A DNA stretch of 64,000 nt from Caldimonas brevitalea (GTDB lineage Bacteria; Pseudomonadota; Gammaproteobacteria; Burkholderiales; Burkholderiaceae_C). The stretch is from the NCBI RefSeq assembly GCF_001017435.1, contig NZ_CP011371.1, positions 1 to 64,000 on the forward strand. Direction: 5' to 3'. Position numbers and translations under genes: made by a program. The notes under the pieces were generated by a model that did not search any database, was not told the DNA's origin, and saw nothing but the letters and a program-made list of their open reading frames with translations. Shown here piece by piece: positions 10,465 to 20,600 of this stretch (positions within the stretch are counted from its first letter, which is position 1; the number at the start of each line of letters is the position of its first letter).

Positions 10465-12861
10465 ATGCAACCTCTTTCCCGCCTGATCGGCTCACCGGCC
10501 ATCGCCGTCCTCCTCGGGGTCCTGGCGGCCTGCGGCGGCGGCGACCCGCCGCCAGCACCCCGGCCCGAGCCCCGCCCCACTCCCGGCCCGACCTTTGCCG
10601 CCGAGATCCGGCGCACCGCCTTCGGCATTCCCCATATCCTCGCCCGCGATGAGGCCGGCTTGGGCTATGGGGTGGGCCATGCCTATGCACAGGACAACCT
10701 GTGCGTGGTGGCCGAGAAGTTCATGAGCCTGCGTGGTGAGCGATCGCGCCATTACGGGCCCGGCGAACCCGACGCTGCCGCACCGGAGGGCGCCCACCTC
10801 GCCAGCGACTACGCCCATCGCTTGATCGGCGACGATGCGAGCGTGCAGGCGTACCAGCGGGCACAGACCCCGGAAGTGCAAGCCCTGCACGCCGGCTGGG
10901 TCGCCGGCTACAACCGCTACCTGCGCGACACCCCCCGGCTGAAGCTGCCCGACGCGTGCCGCGATGCGGCCTGGCTGCGTCCCATCGAGCCCGCCGATCT
11001 GGCCCGGCTGATGCGCTACTACACGACGCTGATGGGCCTGTCCGGTTGGGCCGTGGCCCTCTCAGCCGCGCAACCGCCCGCCCCGCAATCCAGCCTGCCT
11101 GTGGCCGGCCCGCCAGCGACGGTGAATCGCCGCGAACGCGCCTTGATGCGCCTGACACAACGCCGCGCCCCCGCCAGCAATTCGATCGCCTTCGGCCGCG
11201 ACACCTCCGCCAACGGCCGCGGCCTGTTGCTCGGCAACCCCCACTTTCCCTGGACAGGCGTTGAACGCCTGTACCAACTGCACCTCACTCTGCCGGGCAA
11301 GCTCGACGTGATGGGTGCGTCGCTGCCCGGCATGGCGGTGGTCGGCCTTGGCTTCACGCACGAGTTCGCCTGGAGCCATACCGCCAGCAAAGCCGCCCAT
11401 GCAACCTTCTACCAACTCGAGCTCGACCCCGCCGACCCGACCCGCTATGTGGTCGACGGCATCAGCAAGCCGATGGCACGACGCCGCCTCACGCTCGACG
11501 TGCTCGGCCCCGATGGCCGATTGAGGCCGCAATCGCGCGTCTTCTACAGCACCGAATTCGGCCCGGTGGTTGTCAGCCCCGACCTGTTCGAATGGACTCC
11601 CACCACCGCCTACGCCTTGCGCGACACCAACGCCCACAACCATTGGATGGTGGCCCAATGGCATGCATTGAACCGCGCCGCCTCGCTGGCGGAGGTCAAG
11701 GCCGCGCACCAATCGCTGGTGGGCAACCCGTGGAACAACACGCTCGCGGCAGACCGCCACGGCCGCACACTGTTCCTCGACGTGTCGCCAGTGCCCCAGC
11801 TCTCGGCTGCCAAGGTGAGCCGCTGCCAGTTGGCCAGCCATGCCGACATGGCCGTCTACGGCTTGTGGGTCTTGAGCGGCAACCGCAGCGACTGCCACTG
11901 GGACGACGTGCCCGGCGCCGTCCATCCCGGCACGGTGCCCGGCCCGCAGCTGCCAGTGCTCGAGCGCGACGACTATGTGCACAACGCCAACAACAGCGCC
12001 TGGATGACCCAGCCCGCCGCACCGCTCACCGGCTACTCGCCGGTGGTGAGCCTGCAGGACGTCCCGCTCGGCCGCCGCACCCGGATGGGATTGCGGCAGA
12101 TCGAAGACCGGCTCTCCGGACGCGATGGCCTGCCTGGCCGACGCGTCTCGCTGCAGCAGCTGCAAGACTTCGTGATGGGCAACCGGGTCCACCTCGCCGA
12201 TCTGGTGCTCGACGATCTGCTCGCCTTGTGCCGCCCCGGCCACCCCTTGCACGACGATGCCGACAGTCCCTGCCCCGCGCTGTGTGCCTGGGACCGCACC
12301 GCCAACCTCGACGCGGGCATCGGCTACGGCTACCTGGAAGCCCTGCTGCCCTATCTCGACGAGCACCCCGAGGTCTGGCGCGTGCCCTTCGACCCGCGCG
12401 ACCCGGTCTACACGCCGCGGGGGCTGGACCTGCGCACGCCCCTCGTCGAGGCCGGCCTGGTGGCGGCGCTGCGGGCCGCGGTGCAATCGGTCCATGCGAG
12501 CGGCTGGCAACCCGGTATGCGCTGGGGTGAAGTGCAGGGTGTCACGCGCGGCCGCGAGCGCATCCCCATCCACGGGGGCGACGAAGGCCTGGGCGTGTAC
12601 AACTCGGTCTACAGCACACCCTCGGGCCCGGGACAGCGGGAGGTGTACGACGGCACCAGTTATGTCCAGGCGGTGGCCTTCGACGCTGACGGGCCGCATG
12701 CCGAGGCCTTGCTCAGCTACTCGCAGTCGACCGACCCCGCGTCACCGCACTTCGCCGACCAGACGCGACGCTTCAGCCGCAAGGCGTGGCTGCGATTGCC
12801 GTTCACGGAAGCCGAGATCCGCGCTGACCCGGGTTACCGCCGACTGCGCATCGAAGAGTAG
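10465..12861 (+). CDS. PvdQ-like N-acyl amidase (penicillin acylase superfamily, Ntn hydrolase), lipoprotein
   Basis: The 798-residue precursor starts with a lipoprotein signal (lipobox LAAC) followed by a Pro-rich spacer, preceded by AAGGAGG at good spacing. After an alpha chain of about 200 residues comes ASNSIAFG, the autocleavage site of N-terminal nucleophile acylases, which makes Ser238 the catalytic residue of the beta chain. The following LLLGNPHFPWTG and LPGKLDVMGASLPGMAVVGLGFT closely match the acyl-homoserine-lactone acylase PvdQ subgroup. A role in quorum-signal quenching or siderophore maturation is possible, but substrate specificity is inference. It is anchored in the envelope, whereas PvdQ itself is periplasmic. 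No signal synthase lies nearby. Confidence 0.88.
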   Translation: MQPLSRLIGSPAIAVLLGVLAACGGGDPPPAPRPEPRPTPGPTFAAEIRRTAFGIPHILARDEAGLGYGVGHAYAQDNLCVVAEKFMSLRGERSRHYGPGEPDAAAPEGAHLASDYAHRLIGDDASVQAYQRAQTPEVQALHAGWVAGYNRYLRDTPRLKLPDACRDAAWLRPIEPADLARLMRYYTTLMGLSGWAVALSAAQPPAPQSSLPVAGPPATVNRRERALMRLTQRRAPASNSIAFGRDTSANGRGLLLGNPHFPWTGVERLYQLHLTLPGKLDVMGASLPGMAVVGLGFTHEFAWSHTASKAAHATFYQLELDPADPTRYVVDGISKPMARRRLTLDVLGPDGRLRPQSRVFYSTEFGPVVVSPDLFEWTPTTAYALRDTNAHNHWMVAQWHALNRAASLAEVKAAHQSLVGNPWNNTLAADRHGRTLFLDVSPVPQLSAAKVSRCQLASHADMAVYGLWVLSGNRSDCHWDDVPGAVHPGTVPGPQLPVLERDDYVHNANNSAWMTQPAAPLTGYSPVVSLQDVPLGRRTRMGLRQIEDRLSGRDGLPGRRVSLQQLQDFVMGNRVHLADLVLDDLLALCRPGHPLHDDADSPCPALCAWDRTANLDAGIGYGYLEALLPYLDEHPEVWRVPFDPRDPVYTPRGLDLRTPLVEAGLVAALRAAVQSVHASGWQPGMRWGEVQGVTRGRERIPIHGGDEGLGVYNSVYSTPSGPGQREVYDGTSYVQAVAFDADGPHAEALLSYSQSTDPASPHFADQTRRFSRKAWLRLPFTEAEIRADPGYRRLRIEE

Positions 12862-12911
12862 TGGGCCTGCGACCGGCGCGGCCGCGCAGCTCCCCCTCCG
12901 CGCTGCCGCCC

Positions 12912-13622
12912 TCAGCCGCGCGGGAAAACCGGCAGCTCGTCGAGTTGCACATGGCCCAGACAAGCCGCGCTGTGCGCCGCAGCAGGCCCCTGACGCTCGA
13001 CCTCGTGCGCGAATTGCACCGCCGGGTCGTCGGCCAGGCGTTGCGCCCACTGCGCGATGTGCGGGTACTCGACCGCCAAGTCGAAAAACCGATGGAAGTC
13101 CGCCCAGCGGACGACGCCGCAGGCATACGCGTCGGCCACCGTGCGCTGCGCACCGAGCAGCCACGGGCCTGCACCGATGCGCCCGTTCAAGACCTCGAAG
13201 CACTTGCGCACCTTGCCCTGTCCTATGTCTTGCAGTAGCCGGAGCTGCTCCGGCGTCAGGTCCTGCAAGTCATAAGCCGCCCACAGCGGGCCGAAGGCCG
13301 AGAAGACATCGGTGTGGAGAAACGCCAGCATCTGGTTGAGCCGGTCGAACTCGCGCGTGCCTTGTGCGAAGCCGAGGCCCCGGTCCAGGCCTTGGGCCGC
13401 GAGGTGCAGCAGGATGCCCATGCTCTGGCTTAGTGCTTCGCCGTCGGGCAGCAGCAGCGCCGGTGTCTGCAGCATCGGGTTGATGTGGCGATACAGCGGC
13501 GGCCAAGGGTGTTCGAGCATCTCGATGCGGCACAAACGATAGGGCTGCTGCAGCCACTCCAGCGCCACGATCGAGCCGAACGAACAGCCTTGCGGCACGC
13601 CATAAAAAAGAACCGGGTCCAT
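12912..13622 (-). CDS. Glutathione S-transferase family protein
   Basis: A 236-residue cytosolic GST-fold protein. The thioredoxin-like N-domain contains NPMLQTPALLLPDGEALSQSMGIL, with the cis-Pro and the glutamine-serine that bind glutathione. The helical C-domain carries WLLGAQRTVADAYACGVVRW, the usual N-capping region before helix 6. The start at 13622 is chosen because AAGGAG lies 8 bases upstream; the frame extends 13 codons further without an RBS. It is divergent from a WYL-domain regulator at 13747, which probably controls it. Substrate unknown; related proteins conjugate glutathione to electrophiles or act as disulfide reductases. Confidence 0.88.
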   Translation of the reverse strand: MDPVLFYGVPQGCSFGSIVALEWLQQPYRLCRIEMLEHPWPPLYRHINPMLQTPALLLPDGEALSQSMGILLHLAAQGLDRGLGFAQGTREFDRLNQMLAFLHTDVFSAFGPLWAAYDLQDLTPEQLRLLQDIGQGKVRKCFEVLNGRIGAGPWLLGAQRTVADAYACGVVRWADFHRFFDLAVEYPHIAQWAQRLADDPAVQFAHEVERQGPAAAHSAACLGHVQLDELPVFPRG

Positions 13623-13746
13623 GCGATGTGCTCCTTGCGTTAGACAACCGCGCAACGGCATCAGCAGGCCCGCGCGGCGAGCAGCACCATAAGCAGCTCA
13701 TAGGGTAGATTCCGCCCTATTGAACCCACCACATCTGTAACGCTCG

Positions 13747-14784
13747 ATGTCCAAGCCTGCCACCCGCGTGTTGGCGCTCCTGGAGCTGCTGCAAACGCAC
13801 CGGCGCATGTCGGGCAACGAGTTGGCCCGGCGCCTGGGTGTGGACGGGCGCACCTTGCGGCGTTATGTGTCGATGCTGGAAGACCTCGGCGTTCCGGTCA
13901 GCGCCGAGCGCGGCCGCTACGGCGGCTACGGGCTGGCGCCGGGGTTCAAGATGCCGCCGCTGATGTTCACACCCGAAGAGACGCTGGCCCTCTCACTGGG
14001 GCTGGCCGCCGCCCGCCGTCTCGGCCTCGACCGCGTTGCGCCGGCCCTCGAGAGCGTGCAAGCCAAGCTCGAGCGTGCCATGCCGGCCCCGCTCAAGACC
14101 CGCTTGCGCGGCTTGAGCGAAGGCGCCACGGTCGATATTCCCCCCGCCCGCCTGCCCGCCGACCCTGCGTTGCTCGACACCTTGGCCGACACCATCGCGT
14201 CACACCGCCGGGTCCTGATCGACTACCGCACCGCGCAAGGTGAGGTCAGCGCACGCCGCGTCGACCCCTATGGCCTGGTGTTCCGCCAGGGCCAGTGGTA
14301 CATGAGCGGCTGGTGCCACCTGCGCCAAGAGCTGCGCTCATTCCGGCTCGACCGCGTGCTGCAGCTGCAGGCGTTGACCGAAGCTTTCGAGCCCCCGGCC
14401 CCGTTCGATGCAGCCGCCCACCTGACCCACAGCATCGCCACCCTGCCGCGGGCCATGCCGGTCCGGGTGCTGCTGCACACCGACCTGGGAGATGCCTGCG
14501 ACGGCCTGGGTGCTCACCTCGGCCTGCTGGTGCCGCAGCCCGACGGTGTGATGCTGCACGGCCACACCGACAGCCTGACCTGGTTTGCCCGCCAACTGGC
14601 CCGATTGCGTTGCCCGTTCGAGGTGCAAGACCCCCCCGGCCTGCGCGACGCGTTGCGCGAACATGCCGAGCGGCTGCTGCGGCAGTTGGGCCCTGCGCAC
14701 CCGCCTTCGGCCTCATCCAAGCCGCCGAGGCCCTCGCCGCTTGCGACGGCCCGCCGCCGCACCGGCTCGACCGTGCCCCGCTGA
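13747..14784 (+). CDS. WYL-domain transcriptional regulator (YafY-like)
   Basis: Residues 1-60 form a winged HTH of the DeoR/HTH_11 type (RVLALLELLQTHRRMSGNELARRLGV then RTLRRYVSMLEDLGVPV), followed by the typical GRYGGYGLAPGFKMPPLMFT hinge. The WYL sensor domain lies around 150-220 and contains RVLIDYRTAQGE, ARRVDPYGLVFRQGQWYMSGWC and RSFRLDRV. A WCX-like C-terminal extension follows, ending in a low-complexity Pro/Ser tail. It is divergent from the GST gene across 124 bp, so local control of that gene is the simplest inference. The ligand is unknown. Confidence 0.88.
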   Translation: MSKPATRVLALLELLQTHRRMSGNELARRLGVDGRTLRRYVSMLEDLGVPVSAERGRYGGYGLAPGFKMPPLMFTPEETLALSLGLAAARRLGLDRVAPALESVQAKLERAMPAPLKTRLRGLSEGATVDIPPARLPADPALLDTLADTIASHRRVLIDYRTAQGEVSARRVDPYGLVFRQGQWYMSGWCHLRQELRSFRLDRVLQLQALTEAFEPPAPFDAAAHLTHSIATLPRAMPVRVLLHTDLGDACDGLGAHLGLLVPQPDGVMLHGHTDSLTWFARQLARLRCPFEVQDPPGLRDALREHAERLLRQLGPAHPPSASSKPPRPSPLATARRRTGSTVPR

Positions 14785-14833
14785 AGCACCCGCGACGCGC
14801 AAGGCGCCGAGGGCGCCCGTGTGTGCACGGCGC

Positions 14834-16039
14834 TCAATCGCTGCGCCGCCGGCGTTGTTCCAAAAAGAACCTCACCATCTCGGCGCTGGCATCCGGGCCA
14901 CGGGCATCGGTATAAGACCCTCGGGCGCTGCCCCCAGACCAAGCATGCCCTGCGCCATGCACCAGCCAATGCTCGGCCACCACCTGCCCGTCGGTGGCCC
15001 GGTGGATGCGGCGTGTACACGTGCGACCGCCGGCGGCCGCCACGGTCTGCGGTTCGACGCGGGTGTCGACGCCGACGCTCGCGGCAATCACCTGTTCGGC
15101 ATTGCGGGGGTGCACCGTGGTGTCGGCATCTCCATGGAACACGATGGTCGGCATGCGACTGGCCCTGCCTGGCATCTGACCGTTGCCACCGCTGCGCATG
15201 GCAGCCAGTGCCGACGGCAAATCCGTCGCGCTGCCGGCGGCCAGCCCCGAGTGCACACCCACCGCGGCAAACAGCTCGGGGTAGGCAGCGCCGAGGATCG
15301 CGGCCATCGCGCCACCGGCGGACAGGCCGGCCACATAGACCCGCTCGGAATCGATGCTGTGCTCGCGCATCACGCGCCGCACCATGCCGGCGATCAAGGC
15401 CGCCTCGCCACGGTCGCGCTGCTGGTGGTGGTGCTTGAACCAGTTCCAGCAGCGCTGCGGATTGGCCTGTGCCGACTGGGCGGGATACAGCACGAAAAAG
15501 CCCTGTGCCGATGCGGCCTCGTTCATCGCCGTGCCAGTCGCGAAGTCGTCCGGGCTCTGTGTGCAACCGTGCAGCATCACCACCAGCGGTCGCGGCTGCG
15601 GGCCGGCAACAGGCGGAATGAACAGCTTGTAGTCGCGCTGCCCGGCCGCGGGGTCCGCATGGCTGCCGCTGATGAAACGTCCGCCCGCCGCACTGCCCTC
15701 CTTTGCGCGCGTGGCACCGTCCGTGGGCGGCGTCGACGCTGGGGCCCGGCGCCACAGGCTTTCGGCCCAGCGCATCGTCTCGGCCCGACCCGAAGGCGGG
15801 GGCATGGACGTGACGTCGGCAGGCGCACCTTCGACCGCGTCGACCACCTCACGTGCTTCGACGTCGATCACCTGGTCGGCAAACACCCGCGCCGCACCCT
15901 GCCGCGCGGCCGCCGGGGCCGCACCGGCAGGGGGGCGCTGGCCGAGGGCGGCCTGCAGCGCAGCGGTGGCGCCCTGCAGGTCGCCGGCTTGCGTGAGGCG
16001 CGTCGCCTCCTTCATCCAGTGTTGGAAGTCGGGGTGCAT
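14834..16039 (-). CDS. PHB-depolymerase-type esterase (LpqC/feruloyl esterase family)
   Basis: A 401-residue alpha/beta hydrolase. VMLHGCTQ (oxyanion region, HGC at 157-159), GLSAGGAM with nucleophile Ser240, HGDADTTVH with candidate Asp304/306, and HGAGHAWSGG with His365 form the expected catalytic set of the PHB depolymerase family. The first 130 residues are a charged N-terminal extension beginning MHPDFQHWMKEATRLTQAGDLQGATAALQ, seen in cytoplasmic members of this group. No signal peptide is visible, so extracellular polymer degradation is unlikely; intracellular polyester or carbohydrate-ester cleavage is possible. Start 16039 is preferred over the longer frame because the family begins there. 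It lies 49 bp downstream of the CopG-like gene, probably in one operon. Confidence 0.85.
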   Translation of the reverse strand: MHPDFQHWMKEATRLTQAGDLQGATAALQAALGQRPPAGAAPAAARQGAARVFADQVIDVEAREVVDAVEGAPADVTSMPPPSGRAETMRWAESLWRRAPASTPPTDGATRAKEGSAAGGRFISGSHADPAAGQRDYKLFIPPVAGPQPRPLVVMLHGCTQSPDDFATGTAMNEAASAQGFFVLYPAQSAQANPQRCWNWFKHHHQQRDRGEAALIAGMVRRVMREHSIDSERVYVAGLSAGGAMAAILGAAYPELFAAVGVHSGLAAGSATDLPSALAAMRSGGNGQMPGRASRMPTIVFHGDADTTVHPRNAEQVIAASVGVDTRVEPQTVAAAGGRTCTRRIHRATDGQVVAEHWLVHGAGHAWSGGSARGSYTDARGPDASAEMVRFFLEQRRRRSD

Positions 16040-16088
16040 CGTGGTGCGCTTTCGGTGGGAAGGTGTAAGACCTGGCCGGCCGCCGCGA

Positions 16089-16511
16089 TCAGCGGATGCG
16101 CGCGGCCAGGGCGGCCTTGACTTCGGGGCTCGCGTGCAGGGCACCGAGCACCGTCAGGGAGTCGATCGTGGCAAGGGCCAGTTCGGGCGTGACGTCGGAG
16201 CCGATCGAAGCGAGACCGAGCACGCGGATCTGCAGCGTCTCGCCTGCCGCCTGCACCGCCCGCAGATCGGCCGCGCTGTAGTGCTGGATGCCCAGCACCA
16301 GCGTCTTGCGCGCCACCACCTGGTGGACCGCCTCACGGTGGAGCGCCAGCTGGTTGCGGATCGCCGTGCGGATCAGGTCGGTGCGGTTGGCATAAAAGCC
16401 TTCCTGCACCAGCAGGTCGATCTGCCCAAGGTCGACATACCCCAGGTTGATCGTGATTTTTTCGTCCGCAGGCTTGGCCGAGGTCGAGGGAGAGGCAGGT
16501 CGGGCTGGCAT
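16089..16511 (-). CDS. CopG-like ribbon-helix-helix regulator
   Basis: The 140-residue product has an N-terminal ribbon-helix-helix: ITINLGYVDLGQIDLLVQEG followed by NRTDLIRTAIRNQL. Its longer C-terminal part (HYSAADLRAV, RVLGLASIGSDVTPELA) is probably an effector or dimerisation region. AGGA lies 7 bases before the ATG at 16511. It is transcribed ahead of the PHB-type esterase with a 49-bp gap and divergently from the membrane protein at 16776. Regulation of the esterase is inferred from the arrangement. It differs from toxin-antitoxin CopG proteins in having no small toxin partner. Confidence 0.8.
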   Translation of the reverse strand: MPARPASPSTSAKPADEKITINLGYVDLGQIDLLVQEGFYANRTDLIRTAIRNQLALHREAVHQVVARKTLVLGIQHYSAADLRAVQAAGETLQIRVLGLASIGSDVTPELALATIDSLTVLGALHASPEVKAALAARIR

Positions 16512-16775
16512 GGCTCCATCCTAACACCATCCACTTGGATGGCAAAAGGAATGCAAAAAAGTGAGGGAAACTGGCCCGCGTCGCCAGTCGCCATGCCCGG
16601 CTGTGGCCACCTTGCAAAGCTTGACCGCCCACCGCATTCCAGAGGATGGACCGCCTGCCGCACCCCTCACCCTCCTGCCCGGCGCTGCGATGCGTCACGC
16701 CTCTATCCGCCAGTTGCACAACCCACCCGCCTCCACCGGCACGCTCGCACCTTCACCTTTGAAGGAGCCCCCCGG

Positions 16776-17516
16776 ATGCCGATGACGTTCACCCCTCGAC
16801 GACTGCTGCCGCGCGTTGCCACCCGCCCGCGGCGTGACGCCGCCGCATCACTTCACGAGCCGCTGCTGATCTCCTACCTGACGCTGCGCAAGCTCGTTGG
16901 GGGCCTCGGCATGCTGCTGCCGGTGATGCTGGCGCTGGGGGGTTGGTGGGTGGAGCGACCGCTCCACGTCGAGCCCTCGCTCAGTGCCTACTATCACACC
17001 CCGCTGCGCGACGTTTTCGTCGGCACGATGTTCGCGATCGGTGTGTTCCTGTCCGCGTATCGAGGTCACGACCAGCGCGACAGCCGGGCCGGCACCAGCG
17101 CCTGCGTCGGGGCCGTCGGCCTCGCGTTGTTCCCGACCGCACCGTTGGTGCCCGAGTCGCGCACCGCCGTTGTCGTGGGCCATGTGCACCTCGGCTTCGC
17201 CTCGGTGTTCTTCCTCTCGCTGGCCTATTTTTCGCTGTGCCTGTTCACCGAGAGCGCGCGCACCCAGGCGCCGACGCTCGAGAAGCAGCGGCGCAACCGC
17301 GTCTACCGTGGCTGCGGCCTGGTGATGCTGGCCGCCCTCGGCTTGATCATCGGGTACCAGGCCTTGCCCGACACCGCCAAGCTCGCGATGGAGTCCCATT
17401 CGCCGGTGTTCTGGCTCGAGTCGACGGCCATCATGGCCTTCGGTGTGTCCTGGTTCACCAAGGGTGAAGGCCTGGCGCTGTTGAAGGACAAGCGCCCTGG
17501 CCAGGCGGCGAACTGA
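16776..17516 (+). CDS. Conserved membrane protein, about six spans
   Basis: A 246-residue integral membrane protein of unknown function, reminiscent of the DUF998-like group. AAGGAG at 16762-16767, 8 bases before the ATG, fixes the start although the frame is open upstream. Hydrophobic segments are visible near residues 35-55, 80-95, 105-125, 130-150, 175-195 and 215-230. The motif PSLSAYYHTPLRDVFVGTMF between the first two spans is the most conserved-looking part. It stands alone, divergent from the CopG-like gene and convergent with the hybrid kinase. Confidence 0.75.
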   Translation: MPMTFTPRRLLPRVATRPRRDAAASLHEPLLISYLTLRKLVGGLGMLLPVMLALGGWWVERPLHVEPSLSAYYHTPLRDVFVGTMFAIGVFLSAYRGHDQRDSRAGTSACVGAVGLALFPTAPLVPESRTAVVVGHVHLGFASVFFLSLAYFSLCLFTESARTQAPTLEKQRRNRVYRGCGLVMLAALGLIIGYQALPDTAKLAMESHSPVFWLESTAIMAFGVSWFTKGEGLALLKDKRPGQAAN

Positions 17517-17639
17517 CACGCTCTCGTGCGAGGCACGTCGGTCACGATGGATGGAATGCGTACCTGGAATCGGTGCTACAGCAGGAAAAGGTGGTGACCC
17601 CGGTGTCACGCAACACCGAGGTACGCGGGTGCGACTCGG

Positions 17640-20600
17640 TCAACTCGCGACCGCACGCCTGACCGCGTCGAGCAGGGTTTCCGGTGTGACCGGCTTCTGC
17701 AGCACCACATAGCCCTGTTCGGTGGCCGCGGCCATGTCGGTGCTGTAGCCGGTGGCGAGCAGCACGGGCAGTTGCAGCCGCTGCTGCTCGATCCACTGCG
17801 CGAGCGCCACACCACTGACGTCACCGGGCATCACCAGGTCGCTCAGCACGAGGTCCACCTTGGCCGCGCCGCCCGCTTGCAGGTAAGCCCGCGCCTGTTC
17901 GCCGCTGGTGACATGCAGCACCTCGCAACCCGCGGCCTGCAGCAACTCTCGCGTGGCGGCGCCGACGTCAGCGTTGTCTTCCACGACGAGCACGCGTGCC
18001 GCCAACCGTGCCGCGGCCGTGCCCGGTATCGAGGGTGGGTGCGCGAGGGTTTCGTCGGTGGCTGGCAGCACCAGCGTGATGGTGGTCGACACGCCAGGCT
18101 CGCTCGCGATGTCGAGCTGGCCACCGGCTTGTGTCGCGAAACCATAGACCTGGCTCAGGCCGAGACCGGTCCCGCGGCCCGGTCCCTTGGTGGTGAAGAA
18201 CGGCTCCAGCACGCGCGACAACAGTTCAGGCGGAATGCCATGGCCGGTGTCCGAGACCTCGAGGCGTATCGACTCGACACTCCCGTCCGGTGCTGGCGGC
18301 AGCCGGTCCACCGTGATCGTCAAACACCCGCCGTCCGGCATCGCATCGCGAGCGTTGACGGCCAGGTTGATGAGGGCCAGTTCCAGCTCCGACCGGTCGA
18401 CCTTGACCGAAGGCGTGTCGGGTGCCACCTGTAGCCGCACCTCGATCTGCCCCCCCAGCGTCGCCTGCAATACCTGCAGCAGTTCGGGCAGCTCCTGCTG
18501 CAGACACAGCGGCTCGGGCCGGATCGCCTGCCGGCGCGAGAAGGCCAGCAGTTGGCGCGTCAGGCGCGCACCGGTGTCGGTCGCCCTGGCGATGGCGGCC
18601 AGCTGGGGACTGTCGGCGCAGGCCGGAGACAAACACCGGTGCAGGTAGACATTGTTCGACACCACTGCCAGCAGGTTGTTGAAGTCATGCGCCACGCCAC
18701 CCGTCAACTGGCCCATGGCCTCGAGCTTCTGGCTCTGGCGCAAGGCCTCTTCGGCCTGTTGCAGCGCGCGGGCCTGGGCTTTCTGGGCCGTGATGTCACG
18801 ACCATAGGCATACACCAGATCCCCCTCGGCCGCGGTGTACCAGGACAGCCAGCGCGGCGTGCCATCGCAGTGGCGATAGCGGTTCTCGAAGTTGCTGAGG
18901 TCGCCGCGGGTCATCGCCGACGCCAGCGCCGCCTGCGTGCGCACCGCATCGTCGGGCCAAACGAAGTCGAGAAAACTCCGGCCCACCACCTCGTCGGCTG
19001 CATGCCCCAGCAACACGGTCCAGGCAGGATTGACCGCACGGAAAATGCCATGGGCATCGACGACCACCAACAGGTCGCGCGAATTGCGCCAAACACGATC
19101 GCGCTCGGCAGTGCGCTCGGCCACCTGTTGCTCGAGCGACGCTGTCAGCGCCAGCAGGTCTTTCTCGGCGCGGCGCCTTGCGACCGCACTGCGCGTGCGG
19201 TCCGCCACCTCGCGTATGAATGCCAATTCCTCCGGGGCCCACCAGCGTGGCGTCGCATCGTGCAGGTACAGCACCCCGACCACCCCTCGGTGCTCGCTGA
19301 TCGGCATGCCGACCACGGTCCGCGCGGGCAATACGGCGGCGGGGGCCTGCGTCTGGGCGTCTTGCGGCGCGTCGGTCCAGACCACGGTCTCGCCATGCTT
19401 CAGAGCGTCGACGTCCACACCTTGCTCGGGCAGCGGCAGCACCGCGCCTGCCTCGGGTGTGCCCGGCAGGTGCCAGTCGCGTTCGATCAGTAGCTTGTCG
19501 CCGGCGGCATCGAGCACGCCGTAGCCGGCCCGGCTCACCGCCAGCGCCCGCCCGAGCAATTCGGCCGCCGCATAGGACAGGTCGGCCGGGTCATCGAGTT
19601 CGCGCAAACGGTCGCCGAGCTGCACCAGCAGCGCCTGACGGCGTTCGTTGGCCGCCAGTTCGACCTGCGCACGGTGCACCTCGGTGACGTCGTGGCCCTC
19701 GACGAAGATGCCGGTCACCTCGCCCGCATCATCGAGGACGGGCTCGTAGATGAAGTTGAGATACCGCTCGTCCGGCGTGGCTTGACCGGGCATGTGGAAC
19801 CGCACCGGCACCTGCACGGCGCCATATCGCTGCCCGCTGGCGTAGACCTGGTCGAGCAATTCGAAAAAGCCCTGCTCGGCCACGTCGGGGAACGCCTCAC
19901 GCACGCTGCGGCCGATCAGGTCGCGGGAGCCCGCCAGGCGGACATAGGCCTGGTTGACGAACTCGAAGACATGTTGCGGCCCCTGCAGGATCGCAATGAA
20001 GCCGGGCGCCTGCTCGAACATGCGGCGCTGGCGCGCTTGCGCGGCGGCCTGGCGCCGGTCGGCCAGCACCTGGTCGGTGGTTTCGATGCACACGCCGAAC
20101 AGGCCGGCCACGCGGTCCTGCTCGTCGCGTGCGGGCGTGTAGGAGAAGGCGAAGTGCGATTCCTCGGGCCAGCCACGGCGATCCAGCATCAGGCTGATGT
20201 CGTCCATGTGCACCGGCTCGCCGCCGAAAACACGGTCGAACAGCGGCTTCAAATCGTCGCGGGCCTCGCCCCAGACGTCGAGCGCCGCCTGTCCCAGCGC
20301 GCGCGGGTGCTTGAGCCCGAGGATGGGCACAAAGGCGTCGTTGTACAGCCAGGTCTGCCCGCTGCCCCAGGCCATGAACATCGGCTGCCGCGACGCGAGC
20401 ATCAAGCCGACCAGCGTCTTCAGTGACTGCGGCCAGCCTGACGGCGTACCCAGCGGCGTCGATGCCCAGTCGTGCTGCCGTATCAAGGCTGCCATGTGCC
20501 CCTCGCCGCGCAGGAACGGCGGCAGGTTGTCGGCCTCCGTCGGGAACGGTGCCGGCGGCGGGCCTGCGATCGATGAGGCGTCGTGAAGCAAGGGGCAACT

